Below, piece after piece: positions 33,769-45,600 of a stretch of DNA of 64,000 nt. Source of the stretch: Plasmodiophora brassicae (taxonomy: Eukaryota > Endomyxa: Phytomyxea > Phytomyxea > Plasmodiophorida); NCBI GenBank assembly GCA_036867785.1, contig CP145415.1, forward strand, positions 1,178,001 through 1,242,000, in the 5' to 3' direction. The position numbers and the translations under genes are program-made. Below the pieces are notes generated by a model. The model was not told the origin of the DNA and searched no databases. It worked only from the letters and a program-made list of their open reading frames with translations. Numbering within the stretch: the stretch's first letter is position 1; each line of letters begins with the position of its first letter.

Positions 33769-36423
33769 ATGGCCTCCCTGAAGAAGGTGTTCGAGAAGCT
33801 CAAGGTCGTCGGCGCTCCTGTCCAGGACATGGCGTGGACGTTCCTGAAGCGGTCGCAGTCGAAGCATCCGTCGCTGGGCGCTGTATGTCGCGCAGTGTGG
33901 CCGGATGGCCCCCCCTCCCCCCCCGGCGCCTGCTGAATGGGTCGTTGTGTGCTCTGTAGAGGGCGGAGCACTGCAGGAGTTACGTCTGCGCCGACCTCGC
34001 TACCATGATGTGTCGTCGCTCGACTGTTTGCACGATACGTGCTGGTTGCACACTGAATCTTCGCAACCAGGTGCAACGAGGTGCTCTCGCGACACGACGC
34101 CATACGGTGCTCTGGTGTGGATGAGAAAGTGTACGCGAACACGTACCATGTCAGTATGCGTTCGCGGCGGGCGTAACGAATGTGCTGGTGAATGCTTCCC
34201 CTGCAATAGCAACTGCACCGGGTTCTCGAGCTGCCCAAGGACGCCAACGTCACCTACCTTTGCCGGGTGTTCAAAGTTGAGCACCTGGAGGAGGTGACCA
34301 AAGAGGTCATCATGGCGTACCTCATGGAGTACTGCCGTCGTCCAGTACTCGTGCGGGTGGGTTCACTGACAGTCTGCGCAGGTATGCGCGGGTCATCAAA
34401 CGGCCGACGCGCGGCGTCATGCATGTCAACCCATTGCTGGCTGCCGCGTGCCTGAATCTTGTCACCAAACGCAAGGGGAACGTCCTGCCCGTCAGGGACC
34501 TCCTTCGAGCGCTGCACTGCAAAAAGAAATGGCAGATGGTGATGTACGATAAGGTGACCGCTGTACCGGGTCATCGTCCCACCGGCCGCTTACGTTGTGC
34601 ATCTCTGTAGTTCAAGAATGGCGTCATGAAGTACTGCGACAGGGCGTTGCCGCCTGTCGAGAACGTCCGTCCGAAACCTGTCACCTTCGAGAAGCAGTAC
34701 TTCGGGGTAGACCGCGAAGAAGTTAGGGGCAGCGGCGGGCCAACGGATATGCCACCCTCGTTCATTGTCTGGATGTAGGCCCCATCGGACTGCCCGAATA
34801 AGTTCCTGTCAGACGCGTTGCTTACCTTCAGCAACGACTACTTCGTACGTCGCCCTACGTCTGTCAGATAGCGCTGGGCCATTCTAACCGCATCCGTCGC
34901 TGTGTAAGCAGTCCATGAATTGGGTGGCGAAGGGCACCGCTTATTACAAGGCGGCACGGTCGTTGAGAGCGTGTACGACGGAAATCAAGTCTGGCGAACA
35001 GGCTATAAAGCTTCTCGGTGTGGAGCGTGACATAGCGAAAGCCATTGACGAAATGTTCAAGCAGATGCCCGCGTTCAGGTGTGTGCGCGTGTTGTACTGT
35101 CTCAGTCCAATGCCGCGCGTGGTAATCGTACGTGGCAGGGCATTGTTTGATCCGAAGGCCAACGAGGAATCCATTCAGGAGCTGGAGCAGGTTTGCGGCA
35201 TCAACCGGTGGAAAGCCACGATCTTAGTCGAGGACCATGTATGGCTTTGCAATGTGACCCCGGCAGCTTCCCCAGGGACAACAATTCACCGATTCTCTGC
35301 CTTTAGCAAGTTCTGAGCGTGGACATGCTGTACGGCAAGCAACAGTTACTGGATGCGACCGCCGTTAAGGGTCCCCTTCCGAGTCGAATGGATTCACTCA
35401 TCGCGACCTGCTAAGTCACTGTGCATAGGCCTGCGTTATTACAGGACGTTCCAAACTCCCATGTCGTCGGCCACGGTCGGCGACATCGTTAGCAAGGTCC
35501 AAGACGCGGCAGCGCGCGTAGGTTTCGTGCTGTGCCCGTCCGTGATCGCGTTCCCTTGCTGATTGATGCGCTTGCAGGTGAAGCCGGAGGTTCGTATTGA
35601 GGAGTGCGGCCCACATGAGCTTCGCGCGTTCCCCGTCCGCGTCGTCAAAGTCCTCGTGGAGTTGCCTCCTGACCAGTTCGACGCGATGATAGCGGCTCTG
35701 CACGCGGACGGCGTCATCCACGAGATCATCGTGTCCGGGCCCGATGTGCGAACAGTCGCTTGGAAATGGTCGCCGCAGGAGAAGCAGGACGTGGCGGCGA
35801 CAATGGACCGCCCGGCACCGACTACCTTGTCCTTGGCCGATATCGAACGGCGGCTGGAAGAGACGCAGAGTCCCATCGAGCTAGATTTCGACTTCCAGTT
35901 GGCTGACACGAACAACAACCTGGCGCCGTTGGTAACGCCTCGCTATGTGGACAAGAACGAGACAGCGATTCCGTCGAACGTGTGCCGTGTCGACCTCCAT
36001 CGAACCGACAAGGAGCGTTTCGTCGTCACCCGCACCCATCTGTTGGGACCTCGGCGCTTCTTCAAAGCACTGAAGAGGCAGGCCGCCGGCAGAGGCCTGT
36101 ACTTATCCAGGAAATCGTTGCGGAAGCCGAGCGGTGAGATGATCCCGGTCGATTCGGACGACAACCTATTCGGCGCGATTGGAATGAAGCCCGTCCCCGT
36201 GGGCGACAGGCGCGCGTTCGCTGAGGACCAACCCCTATTCGACGATGAGTGGCCCGCGGAGGACTCCGACGACGATGTGGACCTGCCACGTCATATCCCG
36301 CTGCACAAGCTCCTGGACAGCGACAACGCCGACGGCGAGCTCGACTACATCGACCTGGTTAAGCGCCGATGTGGCTCAAGGCACCCGCTGCCGGAGTACG
36401 ACGGCTCGTTCATGTATAAGTGA
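33769..36423 (+). CDS. X-family DNA polymerase-like protein lacking two catalytic aspartates
   Basis: C-terminal exons are phase-checked: 34611-34706, 34779-34844, 34912-35078, 35139-35238, 35307-35370, 35429-35517 and 35578-36423. They show the Pol beta helical lyase domain (YYKAARSLRACTTEIKSGEQ, GVERDIAKAIDEMF), a fingers helix (GLRYYRTFQTPMSS) and a thumb (KPSGEMIPVDSDDNLF). In the palm, ECG is followed by exactly 14 residues then LV, as in Pol beta, but the two metal-binding Asp of GDMDV are Val and Lys. The third Asp (CRVDL) remains. The N-terminal part (33769-34538) is coding-like but unrecognised and its first joins are uncertain. Probably a structural pseudo-polymerase. Confidence 0.75.
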
Positions 36424-36605
36424 AGCGCGTGCATGTTCGAAGGCGTTTCCCGGTTTGTGTTGCTGGTAGGGTAGGCGCATCGTGGCACTGGGAGCTGCAA
36501 CCGGCTGCAGACAACAATTGTGCGTGAGAGCGTTGCGCGTGCGCGCCCATTTGTCGCGGAACGCCGCCCGACGCGTCATCGACGGCCAACGGGCGTCGCC
36601 CCACA

Positions 36606-37831
36606 ATGCCACCCGTTGCCGCGTACGAGGAGGGCGAGGAGGTCCTCGCGCACCGTCCGTGACGCCTACGCTGTCTGTGCCTGGGCGCGGTACGCTGACC
36701 CCGGTGGCTGCAGACGGGCCCTGTGTCTATGCCGCCCGGATCGTCAAGATCGCGCCGTCCGAGGAGGCGCCCGGCGAGTTCGAGTACCGTGTGCATTACC
36801 TCAACTGGAACAAATCGTACGCCCTTGCCCTGCTGGGCGCTCTGCACTTGCTGACGGCGGTGTAGCTGGGACGAATGGGTGCTGGCCGACCGGCTCATGA
36901 AGAAGACGCCTGAGAACATCACCAAGATGCATGAAATCGAGAGGCAGCTGAAGGAACAGAAGAAGCAGAAACCGGAGAAGCGTAAGACCACCGCAACGAA
37001 GAGGCGGCGGACGGTCAGCGAGGTCGGCGTCGAAGAGCCGGACGCAAAACGGGAAGAGGTGAGGCGGCGTGTTACGGTTGCGTTTATGGTTCGACCTTCG
37101 GATTCGTAATTGCATTTCCGCAGATGAACCTGCTGCCGATGCCGGCCAACCTCAAGGCCGCACTTATTGCTGACTGGGAGTCTATCTGCAAGAAGCGATC
37201 GTTGATTCCCCTACCTGCGACGCCGAACATCGACACCATTCTTGACGGGTACATTCACTCGAAGGTTAGGCGGGTTCAACACTGGCAACGCGTTGCCTCG
37301 ATCCGAGCAATGATCGGCGTGGTAGTCCAACCGGAAACCCGAAGTCGAGAAAGACGTTGTCGATGTCATGAACGGCATCCGGGTCTACTTTGAACGGTCC
37401 GTTGGCACGCGCCTACTGTACGACTTCGAACGGCCACAGCATGATGCCCTGGTAAACGAAGCCAACGCAGACACTCCGTTGACGAGCCTGTACGGTGTAC
37501 AGGTATTGCTGCTGCTAGTGTACCCGTGTCTCCTCGGTACTGAGGTCGTCTCCCTAGCACCTGCTACGCTTGTTCGTTCTGCTGCCGCAGCTTATGGTGC
37601 ACTCTGACATGGACAATGAACAGCGCCAACAGCTGCTGCAAAAGATGACGCCGTTCCTTAAGTGAGCCCTTGCGTGCCCTCCCCCATCTGCAAGCCTCTG
37701 CTGAACGCTCATCGCTCTGCAGGTACCTGTCCAAGAACCTGAGTGACATGAAGTCGGACTCGTACACGCCAATGAGCCCGGAATACCTGCAGCAACTGAT
37801 CAGCGCCGACTACGATATCGAACGGACATGA
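36606..37831 (+). CDS. MRG15/Eaf3-type chromodomain-MRG protein
   Basis: Seven phase-checked exons (36606-36654, 36714-36816, 36866-37058, 37124-37264, 37326-37502, 37558-37661, 37723-37831) give 291 aa. The N-terminal chromo barrel shows HHGPCVYAARIVKI and NWNKSWDEWV. A lysine-rich linker (QKPEKRKTTATKRRR) follows. The MRG domain has IPLPATPNIDTILDGY, LLYDFERPQHD, and HLLRLFVLLPQLM with FLKYLSKN after it. MRG15/Eaf3 reads methylated H3K36 in NuA4/Sin3-type complexes. The join giving YGVQ then HLLRLFV uses an acceptor at 37557; a later AG would break the domain. Confidence 0.92.
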
Positions 37832-38089
37832 GCGGGCGACGCCGCTCTTCCATTAGGACACAATGAATCGTTTTCATGCGTTCGACCGCCGCAGTGTGTG
37901 TGTGGGTCCATGACGTCGTTTGCTGTTGTTTGTCAGCAGAGGCGCGGCGTCGGTCAGGTCGAGCGAGGCCGACACGAGCGATTATAGAAGACAGGGCGGT
38001 CGAGCGCGCGGGACCACGGAGTCCGTGCTCAATTCGGGTACCGCGTGCGACGGCGGGCTACACCATCACGAAACCTCTCTGGCCGAGCC

Positions 38090-41000
38090 ATGACGTCCTA
38101 CCATCATCCGCATCACGCAGGCGGCTCCGGGACGCCGGTCACGGCCACGGTCCAGGACGTACTGGCCAGAGCGATGTCGCCGGACGGTGCTGTGCAGAAG
38201 GAAGCGGAGCGGACGATCCGGGTCGAGATCGACCGTAATCCCGGCGTCATGATCGGCGCCTTCATGCACTTGCTGGGCATGCCGACGACGCCGACGGAGA
38301 TTCGCGGATTCTGCTGTGTCCTGCTGCGCCGGAACCTGCCGATCGGTGAACCCATGGTCCTGAACAGGCTCAGCGAATCGCTGCAGGGCGAACTGAAATC
38401 CGAATTGCTGCGCCTGCTGGCCAGCGAAACCGCGCCCCATATCCGTAACCTGTTGTGTGATACCATCGCCGAATTGGCCCAGATCACGTTGTACCGTAAC
38501 GAGTGGCCTCAGTTGCTGCCCGCCCTGGAGCAGATGACATTGCAACCGCTGGACACATTGCGCGAAGCGGCCCTCAATGTTATTGGCAAGCTCGGCGATG
38601 CGCTGCCTGATGTCCAGAACGAGAACCTGGGGTCGCTTGTTGCGCTGTTCGCCAGAGGGTCCGTGGGCGCCCATCCCCCGTGCACAGTGAATCGATCGAC
38701 GACTGATCACGTGTGGGTAGGCTTGGGGATCCGTCGCTGGCCGTCCGCAATGCCGCCCTGAACGCCGTCAGTTCAACGTTTTCGCACGTTGACGAGACGC
38801 AGATCAAGAAGTTTACCGGATTACGCGTGGCAGTGCTAACCGTGGTCCGGGACAACCTCGTTGCCAGGGGGGACTCGGCGAGTGTGGCCGTCTCGTCGCT
38901 GGTCGCAATGGCGACCAGGTCGTCGGCGTTCTTTCGCGATGACCTTCAGGCGGTTGTGCATCTGATATCGCAAGTCACCGGTGATCTGGAGAATTTCGAG
39001 GAAGACGTGAAGCAGCTGTCGCTGGAACTCGGCGTGACCATCATTGAGGGTAACATTGCGGGTGCGTTGTCGTCGTTTGTTCGCGCCGTGAACCATCGAA
39101 CTGGTAGGTATCCCGAATGCTGCCCGCAGATGTGCGCCGTTGCTCGAGGTCGTCCTCTCGTTGGCGCTTTCGCTTATGGTTGCGTTCGACGAGGAAGAGG
39201 ATACATGGCAGCACCCGGCGAAAGCATGGGAAGCCAGTGAGGATGCCGGATTTGGAGCGGTATGCACAACGCCCGCGTTCTGCAATGTAACGCGCCGGCG
39301 TTGACCGACTTCGGGCAGGGCGAGTCCGCTTTCGATCGGGTTGCTCGTAGCGTTGGTGGCAAGAAAGTCACCCCCGTTGTCTTCAATCTCGTCAGCGCCG
39401 CGCTCAACGCTCAGGCGTCGTGGAAGTCGCGGTTTTCAGGCCTGATGGCCCTAACTCAGGTGCGCTTGATCGTCATGAACGTGTGTCGGCCGGCTACTGA
39501 ACGCCGTCGTGGCTGCCAGGCCTGTGAAGTCATTTCGCCACAGAAGCTGCCGGACATGGTCTCCCTGGTTCTGCGATGCTTCACCGACGAATCGGCATTT
39601 GTTCAGTTCTCGGCAATCAACTGCATCGGCCAGATGTGTACCGATTTCGGCCCCAAGATTCAGGTCAGCGACCAGGTGTCGTCGTAACAGCCGCGCGCTT
39701 ACATCCGTGCCCGACAGACTGATTTCCACCTGCACATCCTTCCGGCGCTCTTGAGCTGCATGGACGAGAGCCGTCACCCGCGTGTTCAGGCCCACGCAGC
39801 CGTATGGCTCTGCTTGACGTCGTCGTGCAGCGCCCGCAGTCTCATGTGGCTGTCTGACCAGGCCGCCGTCATCAACTTTGCCGAACACTGTTCGTCGGAA
39901 ATCCTGCAGCAACATGCCGACGCGCTCGTGTCGAAGTTGTACAACCTGCTACGTCGGCCGCAGCGCATCATTCAGGAGCAGGTCCGTCATTCAGCGGCAC
40001 GCCGTTTGTACCTAACGAATGGCCGTCAGGCAATGACCGCGATCGCGTCTGTGGCCGAATGCATATCCGTATCGTTCGCCAAATTCTACGAGCACTTCGT
40101 CCCTCTCCTTAAATACGCCATCGCGAATGCGCATGGTCAGGAACGACAGTCTGGATCGGTTTCGCCAGGCTGATTCGCACCACAGGACCCGACAATGCCA
40201 TGTTCCGCGGACGGGCGCTGGAGTGCATAACGTTCATTGGCATGGCTGTCGGGAACGACAGGTTTGCCCCGGACGCGCGGGAGGTGATGGAGGCCACTGT
40301 CAAGATCGTTCAGGTGGGCCCCTCATCAGTACCCCTGTTCGTTGCAGAGTTGAACCGCGTTGTCAGGCTGGCGGATTTGCCTCCGACGATCCGTCGTACT
40401 CGTACATGGTCCAAGCATGGACCCGAATCTGCACGGCGCTGGGCTCTTCGTTCGCGCCGTACCTCTCGGTAACGGTCCCAACCGTTCTACGAAGTGCACA
40501 GCTGCAGTGTGTACTGGGTTCGGTTGACGTTCGACGCGTCAATTGCATGCGTTGTGATGCGGGCGCAAACAGGCCGAATCGATGATGACGAAGACGAAAC
40601 CGACGACAAGCAGATCTTCGAGATCGGCAATGAACAGTACGGCATCAGCACGAATCAGCTTGAAGAGAAGTCTTTGGGATGCAGCGCCTTGGGCTCTTTC
40701 GTCGCGACGATGAAGCAGGTCTGTAGAGCGCAGGTGCGTTCGGTTTCCCTTGATTCATTCGTCGCGCGCCCAGGAGTTCTACCCGTACCTGAAACCGTGC
40801 GTCGAAACGCTGGTTCCTCTCCTCAAGTTTGATTTCGAGGAGAACATCCGACAGTACGTTGGGATCATGCATTGCAACTGGTTGGCGCTGACGCTCTGGC
40901 AGGGCTGCGTCTACAGCGCTGCCTGACCTGCTGTACTGTGCCATTGCGGCGCACAAGGCGGGCATGTGCGACATGGGGCCCGCTCAAGAGCTGGCAGCAC

Positions 41001-42431
41001 TGACCGTGAAATCGCTCCTGGAAGGACTGGCCAGAGAAGAGGACATTCTCGTCTTGGCTGGTTTTGTGCACGCCATTCAGGTGCTGGGCCTCACGTCCCG
41101 TGTTGCAGTGGAGACCTTGGCTGATGCGCGCTGCCATAGCTGTGCTTTGACAAGGCGGCAGAGTTGGCGGCCACCCTTTTCCCGATGGATGTCGTCAAGG
41201 CCGTTCGCGATCGCCTGATCAAGCTAATCGAGCAGTCCGAAGGCAGGGCACGCGCGGCGTACGTTGTCGCCCCCCTCGGTGATGCGTCTCCATCGGCCTG
41301 GCACTGAGACGCGTGTGCACTCTAGCGCGGCTCGACGAGCGAACCACGGCGACGCCTACTCGGACGACGAGGACGAGGAAGAACGGAGGGCATCCGAAAA
41401 GGAGGCTGACGAGCAGTTGCAGGTGCCATGGTCGTCGGCAACGACCGTGCGTTCCAGTGTGTGCTGACCGCCCGTGCAGTACATGCTGGCCGAGTGCTTC
41501 GGCTCCATGATCAAGGCGCTCGGCGCGCACTTCCTGCCCGTGTTCAACGAGTCGCTGCCGGTGCTGGTGCAGATGCTGGAGCCGCAGAGCGGGCCCGTTC
41601 CGCGGAAGATGGCCATCTTCATATTCGACGACTTTGTCGAGGCATGCGACGTGTCCGTCGTTTGGCCCGGCCCGCCCGTCTGCTGACACACGCGAACCGT
41701 TCCTGCAGAAGATGGCGGCGCAGGCGGGCCCGTACCTGCCGACGCTGTTCCCGATGGTGGCCCGGTACGTCAGCGATCGCGATTCCGACATCCGCCAGGC
41801 GGTCGCGTACGGGATCGCGCTGTGCGCCCAGCTGGCCGGCGACGGTTTCAAACCGTTCTGCGCCGCCGCGACACAGTCGCTGATCGCCCTGATCCAGGAC
41901 CCGCAGGCCAGGCAAGCCGGTCTGTCGATGCGCGTGTCTCGTTTCTGTGTGTCCATCGTGGTCGCGACTCATTCCGGACGTGTCCCCCCCTAGCGAATCG
42001 CCGCGCGACCGACAACGCGGTGGCGGCGCTCGGCAAGATCCTCCGCTACCAGGGCGATCAGGTCGACGCGGCACAGCTGCTACCCGCCTGGCTGTCCATG
42101 CTGCCGCTGCGCGATGACGTTCTCGAATCCGCCGTCTGCACGTCGTTGCTGTGCGACTTTGTCGAAGGGTACGCGCCGACACCTCGTCGGACGGGGGCCC
42201 CGCTGATCTCGTGGTCGGCGCCGCAGGAACGACACCCGGCTGCTGGGCGCCGACTTCGGCAACCTGCCCAAGATCGTGCACGTCCTGCTGGACGTCGTCC
42301 ACACGAAGCTGACGAACCCCGAGCTGGACGCCCGCATCGTCCCCATCATCAAGCAGCTGCCGCCGGGGCTCATGGCGCAGATCGTCGTCGGCCTACCCGA
42401 CAAGTTGCAGAGCAAGGCGGCCGCCATATGA
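38090..42431 (+). CDS. IPO5: Importin-5 (karyopherin beta, RanBP5/Kap121)
   Basis: A long multi-exon gene made of HEAT repeats. The start ATG follows a GC-rich leader. Order of family landmarks: EIRGFCCVLLRRNLP, GLGDPSLAVRNAALN, AWEASEDAG acidic region, AINCIGQMCTDF, RVQAHAAVWL, ALECITFIGMAVGND, EDETDDKQIFEIGNEQYG, LEEKSLGCSALGSF, YSDDEDEEERRASEKEADE, AIFIFDDFVEACD, RQAVAYGIALCAQLAGD and a C-terminal LPKIVHVLLDVV. All match importin-5 in order. At least ten short introns interrupt it; I did not fix every junction (those near 39050-39130 and 39990-40010 are unclear). It imports ribosomal proteins and histones with Ran-GTP release. Confidence 0.93.
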
Positions 42432-42483
42432 CCGGCCCCGCTGCCCCATCCATCTACAATGTCCTTCCAATACATGTCGCAAC

Positions 42484-42510
42484 GCGAACACACACACACA
42501 CACACACGCA
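42484..42510. repeat. (AC)n microsatellite
   Basis: A run of about a dozen AC units lies in the 106-bp gap between the converging importin-5 and WDR48 genes. A similar (GT)n run occurs at 42966-42984 inside a WDR48 intron. Confidence 0.9.
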
Positions 42511-42537
42511 TCCACCCGGCTGGCGCCCGCCTGCGCT

Positions 42538-45277
42538 TTACGATCCCGCGGGTCCAGCGCCGCCTGCCTCGTCGTGCCGCGCCCTTCGGTACGTCAGCGT
42601 GAACGGCCCGCGTTTGCTGGTCCAGGCGAAGGTTCGCGCCGTCCGCAACGACATGGTCGCCGGCAGGACGCGCCCTTCGCAGAGGATCTCGACGACCCGC
42701 TCCGGGTGGTCCGGGTCGGCGCCGCCGCCGACGTACGCGTCCAGGGACGGGTCGTCCACGACCCCGGCCAGGCGCGTGACGAGGTACGCCGCCAGGCGCC
42801 GCATCGTCAGCGAGTCCTCCGCCTTCATGGCGCTCCCGTCGGGCAGGTCGGGCAACGCGTCCGACGGGTCGGGCCCGATGTCGAACCGCGTCTCGGACGG
42901 GCGCACGGCCGGCAACGATCCCTGTACGGCGCCGCCCCCGTCGTCATCGCGCGAACGACCACCCCGTTGTGTGTGTGTGTGTGTGCTTACATCGACGACC
43001 CAGGCGCGGACCCAGGGCGGCAGGATCGCGTCGTACTGGTCGCGGTCGTACAGGTTCAGGACGCGGAACAGGGCGGCGTTGCCGTGCACGACCTGCTGCG
43101 ACACGATCAGGCAGGGCAGATCGGGGCCTGCGTCGTCGCCGTCCGCCTGATCACAGCAAGCGCGATGGTCAGTGGCCCCCCTCCTCACCGCCCACGCCCC
43201 GATCGCCACAGCATCGTACGTGGCGCTTCGGGCTCTGCAACGGCTGATGCGGATCGGGCCCAGGCAGAAGGTCGCTCAAGTCGTCGTCGTTGGGCGCGGC
43301 GCTGTCCCACCCGAACCAGCGCGGGCGCTGCCGGGGCGGGTGCGGCGATCGGGACACGCGAATCCCATCGGCGCCGACGTCGTCGTCCGGCCCCGGCGCC
43401 TGCGGGCCGGCCGGCGACCTTGCCAGCGCGTTCCTGAGCGCCATGGCGCCCAGGTTGACCTTGACCAACCCGTACCGGACCTGGTCCGCCTCCGTCTGCT
43501 CGTTCGGCTGTCGCAGAACGGGCGCTGAACATACACACAGGGGTCGGGCGGAGCGGGCGCGCGCGCGTACCTCGACCCAGGCCTCGGCCGCGAACGCCGC
43601 CGAGCGGCTCAGGACGATGCCGAGGGCGCCCAGGTGCAGGTCGATGGTGAACCAGCTCGGCAGGGAGACGTCGGCGTCGAGCCGGGCGACCAGGTCGCTG
43701 ATTTGCGTGCCCTTCGGGAACGTCGACACCCGGCGCTGCTCGACGACGTTCCACAGGGTGATGACGCCGACCCGGTCCCGGGCGAGGACCCGGCGCCCGT
43801 CGTTCAGGGCGTGCGCGGCGACGACCGGCGCCCGGCCCGCCACGTCTCGCGTCGTCCGCCGACAGGGCGGGCAGGCCACGACGCCGCCGTCGTCGTCGTC
43901 GCCGTTGGTGTTGTTGTCGTGCCGCCCGGATGGTTCGTCCCGGAGGAACCCGGCGGGCAGGCGGTCCGGGCGCCCTTCCAGCGCCGACACGTCCAGGCAG
44001 GTCACGATGGCGTCGTTCGTCGCCAGGAACAGGCCCTGGCCGGTGCCGTCCAGCCTCAGGCAGTTGACGTGGACGCCGTCGGCGGCGGTGGCCACCAGCG
44101 ACGTCTGTCGCCGGTCCAGGTTGATGCAGGCGACGTGCTGGCTGCGCCCGGCGGCGTACACCCGGCTCCAGGTGTCATCAACGGCCACTGTGGTGCGCGA
44201 CGACACGCGCATATTAGGGCGCCCGCCCATATAGACGCAGACAGGCGGACAGGCCTACGCGTCCAGACGGCGTCCTGCACCAGCGGCGTGTGCATGTCGA
44301 CGCAGCGCTGCTGGCCGAGGTCCCACCGGCGCACCGTGTGGTCGCTGCTGCCCGACACGGCCGCCGTCGCCGACGCGTTCAGGCGCACGTCGCGCACGTT
44401 GAGCGTGTGGCCCGGCAGGCGCATGACCAGGCGGCCCATCCTCGGGTCCCACACGCGTACGAACTGACGCGCGCGCCACACAGCGTCATTGGCGACATCC
44501 ACAGGTCCCGTCAGGCACCCCGTCGTACCTTGTCGGACGAGCCGGACACGATGGCGCGCGCGCCCGGGTCGACGTCGACGGCGTAGAACGAGGTGCAGTG
44601 CTCGCCGGCGCCTACGACAACACGTGGCGTTGGGACCGGCGCACGCCCTGACCGTTGGCGCGCGCACGGCACGACACGAACCGTCGTCGGTGAAGGCGCG
44701 GGTCGGGGCGCGCATGTCCTGCAGGTCCCACAGGTACAGCTGGTTGTCCAGGCCGGCGCTGACGGCGACGTTCGCGTCGCGGGCGACCCCGATGCTCTCG
44801 ACGTAGTCGGCGTGGAACCGGGCCGTCGTCAGGCAGCGGCCCGAGGCGCGCTCCCAGACGCGTACGCTCCTGTCGCACGAGGCGGACAGCACTGCCGCCC
44901 GGCAGGCCCATCTATCAGTCGGGGGCGGGGGCGCGCACGACAACGGGTCGGTGCGGCTTACGTCGATCGCCAACGGCGACGAGGCCGGTGACCCAGTCGG
45001 TGTGGGCGCGGTACGTCGCATCGCACTGGAACGCGCGCCCGACGGCCCGCCCGTCGTCGTCGTACGTCTCAGTGACGACCCACTGCTTGATGGTGGCGTC
45101 GCGCGACCCGGTGAACACGACGTCGGCGTCGTCGGCGACGATGGCCATCGACTGGACAGCGGCGCCGTGCGGCGCCTGCTCATCGAGGTCCACGCCCAGG
45201 TACATCTGTGGTGCGCCGTCCGTCAGCGTCGATCTGGCGTGTTGCCGGCGCCAGGGTCGCTTACGCGAAGCTGACAT
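42538..45277 (-). CDS. WDR48: WD40-repeat protein WDR48/UAF1
   Basis: Multi-exon. From ATG 45277: VFTGSRDATIKQW, YRAHTDWVTGLV, then after an intron LLSASCDRSVRVWERASGRC, HADYVESIGV, VSAGLDNQLYLWDLQD, WDPRMGRLVMRLPGHT, VSGSSDHTVRRWDLGQQRC, ending the propeller at LWNVVEQRR. Then come SWFTIDLHLGALGIVLSRS and a C-terminal part ending in RGPFTLTYR. This order, including the DLGQQRC blade and the LTLHYR-like end, matches WDR48, the activator of the deubiquitinases USP1, USP12 and USP46. Not all junctions were fixed. Codon use is strongly GC-biased. Confidence 0.87.
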
Positions 45278-45600
45278 CGATTGGCGATGTCGCCGCTGGT
45301 GTCGCCCATGGCACCCGGCAGCCCGTTTCCCGCGCGCCGTCGTCAGTATGTACGCCGGTACGGGTGACCTCGATCGTCCCCTGGTTGTGGACAACAGAAG
45401 GGCACATGCAGTCCCAGCGTTCGTCAGCGAGTAGAAAGAATCTCCAGAGGGGCAGTCCTCTGGGGCGGTGCGACAGGCGCGCGCCTCCGGTTCGACACGG
45501 GCGCTGTCGTGACGGATGGGATGTCTGAATGTATCAATGCAGGCGTAGCACAGCGGGGGCAAGCGACGCAAGCCTGTCAGCAGCGGCAACGTGTGCCCGA

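Noticed and set aside
34571-34834. 87-aa minus-strand frame in the polymerase-like gene
   Set aside because: Antisense to exons that join in phase on the plus strand.
39108-39130. A 22-nt intron in importin-5 that would restore frame
   Set aside because: Far shorter than any other intron here. A longer intron starting near 39055 is more likely, so I left the junction open.
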